From NCBI GenBank assembly GCA_002304945.1, contig DBPQ01000157.1, forward strand, positions 1 through 22,224: a DNA stretch of 22,224 nucleotides, read 5' to 3'. Of this stretch, positions 1 to 8,094 are shown one piece after another. Origin of the DNA: Actinomycetales bacterium UBA1416 (lineage in GTDB: Bacteria; Actinomycetota; Actinomycetes; Actinomycetales; Actinomycetaceae). Each line of letters starts with the position of its first letter. Position 1 is the first letter of the stretch. A program made the position numbers and the translations under genes. The notes under the pieces are model-generated. The model searched no databases and was not told where the DNA came from. It saw nothing but the letters and a program-made list of their open reading frames with translations.

Positions 1-1
1 C

Positions 2-892
2 CGCCTGGCCCAAGCGTGGGACCCTGCCGAAGCGGTCCGCCACCTGAAGCGCGCGGAGTCCGAGCGGTGTGTCACGGTCCGTCCGGCCCCGGACGCGATG
101 GTCTACCTGACCGCGTTGGTGCCGATGGTGCAGGGGATCGCGGCGTATGCGGCGGTGAAGAAGCACGCCGACACGTTGATCGGTACCGGTCAGGCCGGGG
201 AGCGGGGACGGGGTCAGGTGATGGCCGACACCCTGATCGAACGGTTGACCGGGCAGGAGACCGCGGCTGCGGTCCCCGTGGAAGTCCACCTCCTCATGAC
301 CGATGCTGCCCTCCTCGGTGGGGATGGTCTCGGCGCAACCGGCGAGGACGCCTCGCGGGCGCCGGCGTGGGTGGTGGGGCACGGTCCCCTGCCCGCGGCC
401 ACGGCCCGGGCGTTGCTCTCCCCGGACAATGACGGGCCGTCGGGGAGGGCGCGGGCGTGGATCCGGCGCCTGTACACCACCCCCGACACCGGGCACCTCG
501 TCGCGATGGACTCGCAACGCCGCACCTTCGACGGCCTACTGCGCCGGATGGTGACCCTCCGGGACGACACCTGCCGCACCCCCTGGTGCGACGCCCCCAT
601 CCGGCACATCGACCACGCCACACCGCACGCCGCCGGCGGGGAAACGTCGTACGCGAACGCCTCCGGGTTGTGTGAACGCTGCAACCAGGTCAAGGAGAAC
701 CCCGGCTGGACCCACGCCGCGACCCCGGCTTCTCTCACAGTGCGGACCCCGACCGGGCACACCTACACGAGATCCACCCTCCCGCTGGCCCGACCGCGCG
801 GGCGGCCACCGGGCCGTGGGGATCCTCACTCCCCCCTCGAGGAGGCTCTCCGCCACCGGATCGACATCCAATGGCTGCACCGCGCGAGCTGA
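2..892 (+). CDS. DUF222/HNH endonuclease, 5' end cut by the window
   Basis: The reading frame is open from base 2 with no stop before the first internal ATG at 98. The codons before that ATG (ending RPAPDAM) match the usual family sequence, so the gene begins left of the window and 296 residues are visible. The C-terminal half holds an HNH nuclease fold: CRTPWC, then DHATPHAAGG with the catalytic-type histidine, then NASGLCERCNQVKE supplying the second zinc-binding cysteine pair and the final Asn. The upstream part matches the DUF222 (13E12-repeat) region that precedes HNH in many actinobacterial proteins. These genes are multicopy in actinobacteria and their role is not established; nuclease activity is inferred from the motif. 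No operon partner is visible: the ABC gene follows after about 97 bases on the same strand. Confidence 0.9.
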   Translation, partial: RLAQAWDPAEAVRHLKRAESERCVTVRPAPDAMVYLTALVPMVQGIAAYAAVKKHADTLIGTGQAGERGRGQVMADTLIERLTGQETAAAVPVEVHLLMTDAALLGGDGLGATGEDASRAPAWVVGHGPLPAATARALLSPDNDGPSGRARAWIRRLYTTPDTGHLVAMDSQRRTFDGLLRRMVTLRDDTCRTPWCDAPIRHIDHATPHAAGGETSYANASGLCERCNQVKENPGWTHAATPASLTVRTPTGHTYTRSTLPLARPRGRPPGRGDPHSPLEEALRHRIDIQWLHRAS

Positions 893-989
893 TCGGGACG
901 GTGGACGGCGCACGGGATGGTGAGGGCGAGACGCATGGCGAGCCCGGACGACGGGGGCGGACGGAAGGACGCCCGGGATCAGGTGAGTG

Positions 990-1727
990 ATGGGATGGGG
1001 CGCTGCCGTCGACGCTCCGTCCGGCCACGCCATCCGCGCCGAGAACCTCACCAAGACCTACGGCACCGGGGACACCGCGGTGCACGCCCTCGAGGACGTG
1101 ACGTTCGGGATCCCACGCGGGGAATTCGTGGTGATGCTCGGGCCGAGCGGCTCCGGCAAGACGACGATGCTCAACGTCGTCGGGGCCCTCGATGCACCCA
1201 CGGGTGGCGATCTCCACGTCATGGGCACCTCCCTGTCCGATCTGGGCGAGGATGCCCGGACGCGCTACCGCCTCTCCTCCATCGGCTTCGTCTTCCAGTT
1301 CTTCAACCTGGTGCCCACCCTCACCGCCATGGAGAACGTCGAGCTCCTGGCCGAGCTCACCGGCGGGAACGCCGAGACCCGCGCCCGGGACGCCCTCCAC
1401 CAGGTGGGTCTCGGCGATCGCGTGGACCACTTCCCGGGCCAGCTCTCCGGCGGCGAGCAGCAACGGGTCTCGATCGCACGCGCGCTGGTGAAGGACGTCC
1501 CGCTCCTCCTCTGCGACGAGCCGACAGGCGCTCTCGACATCGACACCGGCATCAACATCCTCCGCGTGCTGCGGGACACCACCGAGCGCGGCCACACCGT
1601 CCTCCTCGTCACCCACAACTCGGAGATCGCCCGCATGGCTGACCGCGTGCTCCGGCTCCGCGACGGCCGCCTCGTCGCCGATGAGCCCAACGTGGCGCCG
1701 GCCGCGCCCGAGGACCTGACGTGGTGA
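990..1727 (+). CDS. ABC transporter ATP-binding protein (MacB/LolD/FtsE type)
   Basis: This is the cytoplasmic ATPase that would drive the permease encoded just downstream. The ABC motifs appear in order: Walker A GPSGSGKTT near residues 51-59, a Q-loop in FVFQFFNLVPTL, signature LSGGEQQR, Walker B LLLCDEPTGALD and the H-loop VTHN. The FQFFNL Q-loop and the EPTGALD Walker B are typical of the MacB/LolD/SalX subgroup, which partners FtsX-fold permeases rather than importers. At 245 residues it has the usual length. Start choice is open: GTG 987 and ATG 990 are adjacent, with AGGTGA at 981-986 as a close, weak ribosome site; ATG is preferred. The gene ends 7 bases before the permease GTG. Substrate unknown; export or mechanotransmission at the envelope is inferred from the family. 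Confidence 0.93.
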   Translation: MGWGAAVDAPSGHAIRAENLTKTYGTGDTAVHALEDVTFGIPRGEFVVMLGPSGSGKTTMLNVVGALDAPTGGDLHVMGTSLSDLGEDARTRYRLSSIGFVFQFFNLVPTLTAMENVELLAELTGGNAETRARDALHQVGLGDRVDHFPGQLSGGEQQRVSIARALVKDVPLLLCDEPTGALDIDTGINILRVLRDTTERGHTVLLVTHNSEIARMADRVLRLRDGRLVADEPNVAPAAPEDLTW

Positions 1728-1734
1728 CGGGCCC

Positions 1735-4089
1735 GTGAAGGGGCTACCCCTCAAGCGCCGCCGGGACATCGCCCGGCAGCGGGGCCAGTTCCTGACCGTC
1801 CTCGGCACGATCGTGCTCGGCGTGATGATGTTCGCGGCCACCTACGACGCCTACCGCAACCTCGAGGCCTCCTACAACGGCACCTATGACCGCCTCGCCT
1901 TCGCGGACATGACGATCACGGGCGGGTCGCCCTCCCTCGCGGACGCCCTCACCACGATCGACGGCGTCGCCGTCGTCGAGGCGCGGCGCCAGGCCGACGT
2001 TCCTCTCCAGGTCGGCGACGACGTGTTCCTGGGCCGCGTCGTCACCCTCACCGGTGACGTAAACCAGCTCGACGTCGTGGCCGGCGAGCGTCCCGCCGGG
2101 ACCGCCGAGGGGCTCGCCGAGACCCACCTCGCCGAGCACTTCACCCTGGAGCCGGGCGACGCCGTCGCCGTGCTGGGCACGGTCGACGTGACCGTGACGG
2201 GCGAGGCGATCTCCCCGGAGTACCTCTGGCCGGCTCGCAGCTCGCAGGAGTTCTTCGAGGCACCCGGCGAGTTCGGGGTCCTGTTCGTGACGGAGGACGT
2301 CCTCGACGCCGTCGTTCAGGCCCAGGTCCTCTCCCAGCTCCTGGTGCGGTACGAGCCGGACGTGGACACCGCAGCCGTGGACGCCGACGTCCGCAGCACC
2401 GCGCTCGAGCAGGGCGCCTCGGGAGTGGTGACGCAGGCCGACCAGCCGTCCAACGAGGCCCTGAACCTCGACGTCACCGGGTTCGAGCAGATGGCCGTCT
2501 TCTTCCCGGCGATGTTCCTCCTCGTCTCCGGGCTCGCCGCCTACACGCTGCTCACCAGGCTGGTGCACTCCCAGCGCAGCGTCATCGGCACGCTCCGGGC
2601 CAACGGCTTCTCGCGGCGCACCGTGCTGCGGCACTACCTCTCCTACGGGCTCTGGCTGGGGGCGCTGGGCGCGGTGCTCGGGATCGCGCTCGGCATCCCC
2701 GCCGGCTGGGCGATGACTGCGGCCTACACCGCCGAGTTGGGGATCCCGGACACCATCCGCGAGCTGCGGTGGATCACCCCGATCGGCGGCCTCGCGTTCG
2801 GGATCGCCGCCGGCGTGCTGTCCGCGTGGGTGCCGGCGCGCACCGCCGTCCGGCTCGCGCCCGCCGACGCGCTGCGGGGCGACTCGCCCGCCACCCCGGC
2901 CCGCCGCAGCCTCCTCGAACGCGTGCTCCCTCCCTCGTCACGGCTGCCCGTCCAGTGGCGGATGGTGGTCCGCGGCATCGGCCGCAACCCCCGCCGCAGC
3001 TCCTCGGTGGTGGTGGCAATCGCCCTGGCGATGACGCTCGTGTACACGACGTGGGCGATGGTGGACACCGTCACCATCCTCCTCGATCGCCACTTCAACG
3101 TGGTCAACCACCACGACGGCGACGTCGTCACCTCCGCACCCGTCGACGACGCGGCCGTGGCCGCCGTCGCCGGCGTCCCCGGGGTCCGGGTCGCCGAGCC
3201 GGTGGTGGTCCTCGACGCGTCGCTCGAGGGCCCCGAGGACACCTACTCGACGGCCCTCTTCGCGTACGAGTCCGCCACCGAGGTGCACGGGTTCGTGACG
3301 GAGAGCGGCGAGGGGCCGGGCTCCGGCGTCGTCGTCGGCGAGGCGGTCCTGGAGGAGACGGGCGTGGAGGTGGGGGGCACGCTGCGGGTCTCGCTGCCGG
3401 GGCTGGGCGTCGCCTTCGATGCCACGGCCGAGGACACCGTGCGCGAACCGATGGGCAGCCCGGTCTACGTGTCGCGGGAGACGCTCGAGGACATCCTCGC
3501 CTCCGACGGCGCCCCCGGGTGGCAGGACGCCATCGCCCAACCCGGGACCTCCGTGATCGCGCTGCTGCTGGAGGACGGCACCGACCGCGGCGCCGTCCTG
3601 GACGCCGTGGAGGACCTGCCCGTGGTCGCATCGGCCACCGATGCCCAAGCGGCTTGGAGCATGATCGAGCAGTACATGGGGCTCTTCTACCTGATCGTCG
3701 GCCTGATGCTGGCCTTCGGTGGGGTGCTCGCGGTGGCCCTCATCTACAACGTGGTCTCGGTGAACCTCGCCGAGCGCACCGGGGAACTCGCCACGATGCG
3801 CGCCAACGGCATCTCGCACCGGCGGATCGGGCGGTACGTGCTGGCGGAGAACATGATCCTCACGGCCATCGGAGTGGTTCCGGGGGCGCTCATCGCCCAT
3901 ACCGCGGCCACCTGGTTGATGTCCACCTACTCCACGGACATGCTCTCCTTCGACCTGGAGACGAGACCAGCCACGATGGCGCTCACCATCGCCGCCATGT
4001 TCCTCGTCACCGCAGTCTCCCTGTGGCCCGGGATGCGTGCGGTCCGGCACCTCGCCATCGCAACCGAGGTGCGCGAACGCTCGCAGTGA
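1735..4089 (+). CDS. FtsX-family ABC transporter permease (MacB-like, two FtsX domains)
   Basis: This 784-residue membrane protein is the partner of the preceding ATPase. Hydrophobic segments lie near residues 19-38, 252-272, 299-328, 346-367, 423-443, 648-672, 707-728 and 747-766. That is two FtsX units of four helices each, with large extracytoplasmic domains after helix 1 (about 40-250) and after helix 5 (about 445-645). The cytoplasmic loop motifs GTLRANGFSRR and ATMRANGISHRR sit at equivalent places in the two halves, a duplication typical of this family. The start is GTG 1735; there is no strong ribosome site, so coupling to the ATPase is likely. The family includes lipoprotein movers, antibiotic-peptide exporters and sensors of envelope stress. 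No lipoprotein, regulator or two-component gene lies beside it to narrow the role. Confidence 0.92.
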   Translation: MKGLPLKRRRDIARQRGQFLTVLGTIVLGVMMFAATYDAYRNLEASYNGTYDRLAFADMTITGGSPSLADALTTIDGVAVVEARRQADVPLQVGDDVFLGRVVTLTGDVNQLDVVAGERPAGTAEGLAETHLAEHFTLEPGDAVAVLGTVDVTVTGEAISPEYLWPARSSQEFFEAPGEFGVLFVTEDVLDAVVQAQVLSQLLVRYEPDVDTAAVDADVRSTALEQGASGVVTQADQPSNEALNLDVTGFEQMAVFFPAMFLLVSGLAAYTLLTRLVHSQRSVIGTLRANGFSRRTVLRHYLSYGLWLGALGAVLGIALGIPAGWAMTAAYTAELGIPDTIRELRWITPIGGLAFGIAAGVLSAWVPARTAVRLAPADALRGDSPATPARRSLLERVLPPSSRLPVQWRMVVRGIGRNPRRSSSVVVAIALAMTLVYTTWAMVDTVTILLDRHFNVVNHHDGDVVTSAPVDDAAVAAVAGVPGVRVAEPVVVLDASLEGPEDTYSTALFAYESATEVHGFVTESGEGPGSGVVVGEAVLEETGVEVGGTLRVSLPGLGVAFDATAEDTVREPMGSPVYVSRETLEDILASDGAPGWQDAIAQPGTSVIALLLEDGTDRGAVLDAVEDLPVVASATDAQAAWSMIEQYMGLFYLIVGLMLAFGGVLAVALIYNVVSVNLAERTGELATMRANGISHRRIGRYVLAENMILTAIGVVPGALIAHTAATWLMSTYSTDMLSFDLETRPATMALTIAAMFLVTAVSLWPGMRAVRHLAIATEVRERSQ

Positions 4090-4090
4090 G

Positions 4091-6733
4091 CTAGCTCAGC
4101 GTCACGAACTCCGCGCCGCGGATGTCCGCGTACCTCCCGGGGGTGCAGGTCAGGAGGATCACCTGGGAGTCGTGCTCCAGCACGTTGAAGGCCGCGCAGA
4201 TCCGCCGCAACCGGTCGGGGTCGGAGTAGCCGAGGGCGTCGTCGATGACCACTGGGACGCCCTGCTGCCCGTCCACCAGGCCGGCGCACGCCAGCCTGGT
4301 CAGCACGGCAAGCTGCTCCTTCGCCCCGGTGGACAGGGCCTCGAACGGGATCACCCGCCCGTCGAGGAGGCGGGAGACAACGCGCAACTGGTCGTCCACC
4401 TCCACCTCGAAGCCCTGGTCGTAGACCACCCTGCCGAGCCGGTTCACCGCCTCCGCGAAGGGCGCGGCATACGCCTGCTGCGCCGCGGCCCGGCGCCGCA
4501 GCAACGTCTCCCGCAGCAGCTTCGCCGCCCGGGCCCGCCGATCCGCGGCGGCGAGCTCCCGCTGCGCGTGCTCAAGGCGGGAGAGCGCCGCATCGCACGC
4601 CTCCTGCAGCCCCGCGCTCCCCACCTTCTCCAACCGGCCCCGAATGCTCGCACGTTCCTCCGCCTGCACACGCCGCCGCTCGGTCCAGGACCGCACAGAG
4701 GCCTCCGCCGTCTCCCGCTCGCCGCGCACCCGCTCCGGATCCTGCGCCTCCAGTTGGCGGACGGCCTCCGCCTCGGCCGACCGTGCCCTCTCCACCGCGG
4801 CAGTTGCGGCCCCGACGGCGTCCTCCAGTGCGGCGTCGGGGTTCGTCAGGCGCGCCTCGTCCAGTGCGGCCCGCACCTCGGCCAGGCGCCGTGACGCCTC
4901 CTGATGCCGAGTGTCGCTGCCCTCCAGCCGCTGCCGGACGCCGACGAGTTCGGTCCGTGCCACGTCCACGGCGCGCTGCGCCTCGGTGGCGGCATCCCGC
5001 GACCGCTCGTGGGCCATCCACGTCCGATCCACCTGAGCCTGGGCGGCCAGGTGGTCCTCCGCCAGGGGCGTTCCGCCGGGCCGCAGCCCCACGTGGGCGG
5101 TCACGGAGTCCACCGCGGCCTGCCACCGCTCCCGCAGCTCGCCGAGGTCCTCACCGCGGAGCAGGATCTGGTGGGCAGCCGTGGCGGCCCTCATCTCCTC
5201 CTCCGCCGCGAGGCGTTCGGCGTGGCGGTCACGTGCCTCCGCGACGTCCACCGCGCCGACCTCACCGAGCAGGTCGATCAGCCGTGTCTCCGCGTCCGCG
5301 ACCGCGGCGGCCCGCTCCCCTGCCCCGGCCTCGGGCCGGAAGGTGAACCGCAATGCTCCCGGCACCACGATCTCGAGGGCCTCGCCGAGCGCCGGTTCAA
5401 CCAAATCCCCGGCGCCGAGATCGCGCCGCTCGCCGTCGATCTCGAGCACCTGGCCATCCGCCAGAGCCGTGACCGACAGCCGTGCACTGGCCGCACGCTG
5501 CTCGAGGCGCGCGGACTCGAGTGCCCGGTCCGCCCGCTCGATCCGCCCCCACAGCGCACGGTCCACCACGAGCCCCGCCAGCCGGGCCTGTGCCTCCTCG
5601 CGCCGCGCTGCCGCGTCCTCGATCTCCCGCAGGCGCGCCTCGAGGGTCCGACGAACCTCCACCTCACGGAGGTGCGCCTGGTCGCGCTTGGCGAGCTCAT
5701 GGGCCTCCCGAGCCGACCTCTCGGCAGATTCGGCAGCCACCTGAGCCGCCTCCAGCTCCGCCAGTGCCTGTTCCCGGCGCCCGCACTCCTCCCCGAGCGT
5801 GTCCACCTCGCCTGCCAACTCCCGGGCAGACATGGCCAGCCGCTCAGACTCCTCCACCTGCCGCCGCCGCTCGCCCCACCGGGTGACGGCACCCTGGTGC
5901 TCGAGGTCCGCGAGCCGGGTGGTGGTCCGGGCGGCCTCGGCCCCGCGCTGCAGCTCGACGATCCGGGACCACTGCGCATCCAGCGCCGTCCGGTCCGCCT
6001 CGGCGCGCACGAGTTCCCGTTCGCATCGGGCGAGTTCCTCCTCGGCCCGCGCGTGGGAATCCACGTCCTGCTGGACGGCGTCGAGATCGGCCTGCGCCGC
6101 CGTGGCCGCCTCCGCCGCCAGCGCGGCCTCCCGCTGGAGCGCCTTGTACGTTCCCGTGGGCGCGCCCGCCCGGAGCGTGAAGTAGCGGCCGTACTCCGCC
6201 TCGACGGACTCCAGCAGCGTCTCCCCGTCCGCTCCCGCGGCGCCGGCCTGCCCGGCCGCGCGGTCGAGGGCATCCCCGAGGGCCGAGCTCCCGCTCAGGT
6301 CCTCCTGCACGAGCGGCGTGGCCTGGAGGAGGCGCAGCGCCTTCCACAGGTCCGTGTCCGAGGTCTCCTCGAGGATCCGGGCCACCCGGTCGTGTGCCGC
6401 CACCCCCACGAGCTGTTCCATCCTGGGCGCGGTGATCCGCAGTTCGGTGGAGGGCTTCCGGAACCACTGCTTCCGGTACGTGAACCGGTAGGGCCCGCTG
6501 GAGATCTCCGCCTCGATCGCGGTGGGAACGTCCTTCCCCACGGGCCGGACGGCCTCCACCTGCCGCTTCCGGGAGGAGTCCTTCTCCTCCAGCAGCAGGT
6601 CGAGCGCCTCCAGCATGGAGGTCTTCCCGATCTCGTTCGGGCCCTGGAGCACGATCACGCCGGAGTCCGGGAACGCAACCTCGCGCTCCTCGACGCCCTT
6701 GTAGTTGGTGAGGACGAGGCGGTGGAGCTTCAC
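4091..6733 (-). CDS. SbcC-like/YhaN-like SMC-type DNA repair ATPase without a zinc hook
   Basis: This 880-residue protein looks like the ATPase half of a nuclease-ATPase DNA end-processing complex. It has an N-terminal P-loop GPNEIGKTS (residues 31-39), long charged coiled-coil arms (about 170-410 and 470-780), signature LSTGAKEQ (about 798) and Walker B VPVVIDDALGYSD (about 825-838). The start is GTG 6733: upstream residues in the same frame lie inside the nuclease gene and are not family-like. That GTG overlaps the nuclease stop codon by four bases (GTGA), so translation is coupled. No CxxC is present anywhere, so the Rad50/SbcC zinc hook is absent. At the midpoint (residues about 414-464) lies a short, probably beta-rich segment instead. 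True SbcC is longer (over 1000 residues in E. coli) and has the hook, so the name sbcC is not assigned. The 3' end meets the permease gene tail to tail. Confidence 0.88.
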   Translation of the reverse strand: MKLHRLVLTNYKGVEEREVAFPDSGVIVLQGPNEIGKTSMLEALDLLLEEKDSSRKRQVEAVRPVGKDVPTAIEAEISSGPYRFTYRKQWFRKPSTELRITAPRMEQLVGVAAHDRVARILEETSDTDLWKALRLLQATPLVQEDLSGSSALGDALDRAAGQAGAAGADGETLLESVEAEYGRYFTLRAGAPTGTYKALQREAALAAEAATAAQADLDAVQQDVDSHARAEEELARCERELVRAEADRTALDAQWSRIVELQRGAEAARTTTRLADLEHQGAVTRWGERRRQVEESERLAMSARELAGEVDTLGEECGRREQALAELEAAQVAAESAERSAREAHELAKRDQAHLREVEVRRTLEARLREIEDAAARREEAQARLAGLVVDRALWGRIERADRALESARLEQRAASARLSVTALADGQVLEIDGERRDLGAGDLVEPALGEALEIVVPGALRFTFRPEAGAGERAAAVADAETRLIDLLGEVGAVDVAEARDRHAERLAAEEEMRAATAAHQILLRGEDLGELRERWQAAVDSVTAHVGLRPGGTPLAEDHLAAQAQVDRTWMAHERSRDAATEAQRAVDVARTELVGVRQRLEGSDTRHQEASRRLAEVRAALDEARLTNPDAALEDAVGAATAAVERARSAEAEAVRQLEAQDPERVRGERETAEASVRSWTERRRVQAEERASIRGRLEKVGSAGLQEACDAALSRLEHAQRELAAADRRARAAKLLRETLLRRRAAAQQAYAAPFAEAVNRLGRVVYDQGFEVEVDDQLRVVSRLLDGRVIPFEALSTGAKEQLAVLTRLACAGLVDGQQGVPVVIDDALGYSDPDRLRRICAAFNVLEHDSQVILLTCTPGRYADIRGAEFVTLS

Positions 6734-7878
6734 CGGGCACCTCCGGAGACGAGACGGTAGAGGAGGGAGAGGGCGTCGCGGGCGTCCTGGGCGCCGTCGC
6801 CGCCCTCCGCGGCAACCTCGGCGAGATCGCCGACGGCGGCGGCCACGAAGCCCCCGACGCCCAGGTCGATCAGCTCGCCGTCGTCGACGACGACCGCGAT
6901 GTCCTCGTGCCGCTCCCACGCGTAGAGAGCGGCGAAGGTCTCCCGGTGCCGGTCCAGCACCACGTCCAGCCGGGCCTTGTCGGCCAGGCCGAGCGTCCCG
7001 GTCAGCGCGGTCCGCACGACCGTGCGGTCCTTGCCCGTCATTGCGGCCAGCTCCGCGTCCACCGCGTCCACGTCGGACGTGCCGTTCACGTCCCGCACGA
7101 GGTCGACGAACCGCCAACTCCCCACGTGGTGCGGCGTCACCGTGCAGCCGCCCTCCACCTCGTCGTCGAGCTCGACGACGAGCACGTCACCCGGCAGGTC
7201 CTCGACGAAGGCCGTCACCTCAGGCGATCCGGAGTAGCGGACGCGACCCGTGCCGCCCACCCGGAGCCGGGAGTGCCGGTCCCCCAGCGCCACGTAGTGG
7301 ACGGTGCCGGCGGCGAGCGCCTCCTCGAGCCGGGCCAGGCGGATCACGGCCGGATCGTCCGCGTCCGGGGAGAGGGCATCCACCGCCCCGTGCCCCACCA
7401 CCACCCGCACGGTGCCGTCCGCCGCCAGCCCGGCGACGGCGTCACCCACCAGGTCTTCCAGGGGCCGCTTCGTGAACCACGGCGCCGCCACGAGCTCGAC
7501 CCCGTCCCGCACCCGCAGCACCCCGGGCTCCTGCAGCACCACCACGTTCCCCGGCTGCGCCTGCCGGAACACGGCGGACCGGTACACCGAGGCCGCGTCG
7601 AGCGGGTCGTGGTTCCCCGGCAGCAGGTACACCGGGCAGGGCACGCCTGCGAGCGCGTCGAGCGCGCGCCGCACCGTCCGCTCCGCGACCATGTTGGACT
7701 CGAACACGTCCCCCGCCACCACCACGAACTCGCAGGCCTCGCGACGCGCCACGTCCCCGAGGGACCGGATCGCGTCGATCCGGGCGGCCGAGTACCGGGC
7801 CTGCGCCTCGCCCTCCAGGAAGTGGCGAGTCATCCCGAGCTGCCAGTCGCTCGTGTGCAGGAACCGCACCGCCGTCAT
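6730..7878 (-). CDS. SbcD/Mre11-like metallophosphoesterase (DNA repair exonuclease)
   Basis: This 382-residue calcineurin-like phosphoesterase is the nuclease partner of the SbcC-like ATPase. Visible metal-site motifs are HTSDWQLG (residues 8-15), AGDVFESN (55-62), PGNHD (87-91), VVGHG (about 160) and GDRHSR (about 199). The first motif reads D-W-Q where Mre11/SbcD normally have D-x-H; the others are standard. The ATG at 7878 is preceded by the run AGGAGGAG (7883-7890), the strongest ribosome site in the region. The stop TGA overlaps the GTG of the next gene. The pair probably processes DNA ends or hairpins. The DWQ variant suggests an actinobacterial subfamily rather than canonical SbcD, so the symbol is left blank. 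It is divergent from the XRE-cupin gene across about 216 bases. Confidence 0.9.
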   Translation of the reverse strand: MTAVRFLHTSDWQLGMTRHFLEGEAQARYSAARIDAIRSLGDVARREACEFVVVAGDVFESNMVAERTVRRALDALAGVPCPVYLLPGNHDPLDAASVYRSAVFRQAQPGNVVVLQEPGVLRVRDGVELVAAPWFTKRPLEDLVGDAVAGLAADGTVRVVVGHGAVDALSPDADDPAVIRLARLEEALAAGTVHYVALGDRHSRLRVGGTGRVRYSGSPEVTAFVEDLPGDVLVVELDDEVEGGCTVTPHHVGSWRFVDLVRDVNGTSDVDAVDAELAAMTGKDRTVVRTALTGTLGLADKARLDVVLDRHRETFAALYAWERHEDIAVVVDDGELIDLGVGGFVAAAVGDLAEVAAEGGDGAQDARDALSLLYRLVSGGAR

Positions 7879-7882
7879 CGAA

Positions 7883-7890
7883 CTCCTCCT
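7883..7890 (-). promoter_or_regulatory. Strong ribosome binding site of the SbcD-like gene
   Basis: On the minus strand AGGAGGAG stands four bases before ATG 7878. It is a long match to the 16S anti-Shine-Dalgarno sequence and fixes the start of the nuclease. Confidence 0.75.
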
Positions 7891-7933
7891 CCCGCCACCA
7901 CCGGGATGGCGACACCGTCACTCTAGGACGAGC

Positions 7934-7950
7934 CCCTGACACGATCAGGG
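7934..7950. promoter_or_regulatory. 17-bp inverted repeat, possible operator
   Basis: CCCTGA (7934-7939) and TCAGGG (7945-7950) are perfect inverted arms around a 5-base centre. The site lies in the divergent region between the SbcD-like gene and the XRE-cupin gene, about 55 bases upstream of the SbcD start. A -10-like TAGAGT on the minus strand (7920-7925) lies between it and that gene. Size and symmetry suit a dimeric helix-turn-helix protein. Function is inferred only from position. Confidence 0.3.
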
Positions 7951-7982
7951 ACGCGCACGCGGTGGCGCCGCGCACCACTGTT

Positions 7983-8038
7983 CCGGTACCCGAGTCTCAA
8001 TCGGCGGGCCCCCTACCAGCACGCCGGTACCCGGGTCT
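7983..8038. promoter_or_regulatory. Two 15-bp direct repeats upstream of the XRE-cupin operon, candidate operators
   Basis: CCGGTACCCGAGTCT (7983-7997) and CCGGTACCCGGGTCT (8024-8038) differ at one base and are 41 bp apart, close to four helical turns, so they would face the same side of DNA. Each carries the palindromic core GGTACC. The second copy runs directly into TATCCT (8038-8043), a possible -10 element about 52 bases before the GTG at 8095, so a bound protein would block the promoter. Autoregulation by the adjacent XRE protein is the simplest reading, but it is inference. Confidence 0.45.
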
Positions 8039-8094
8039 ATCCTCGGAGCCTGTCACCGGGCGAGGAGGCCCGGGACGCGGGAAGGGATCCGGCC

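Noticed and set aside
4904..6760. Plus-strand 618-residue frame opposite the SbcC-like gene
   Set aside because: Leu/Arg/Gly/Pro-rich with no recognisable domain; explained by codon bias of the true minus-strand gene.
6734..7117. Upstream extension of the SbcC-like frame to 1008 residues
   Set aside because: It lies wholly inside the SbcD-like gene, is Arg/Gly-rich without family motifs, and the GTG at 6733 overlaps the SbcD stop exactly as expected for coupled genes.
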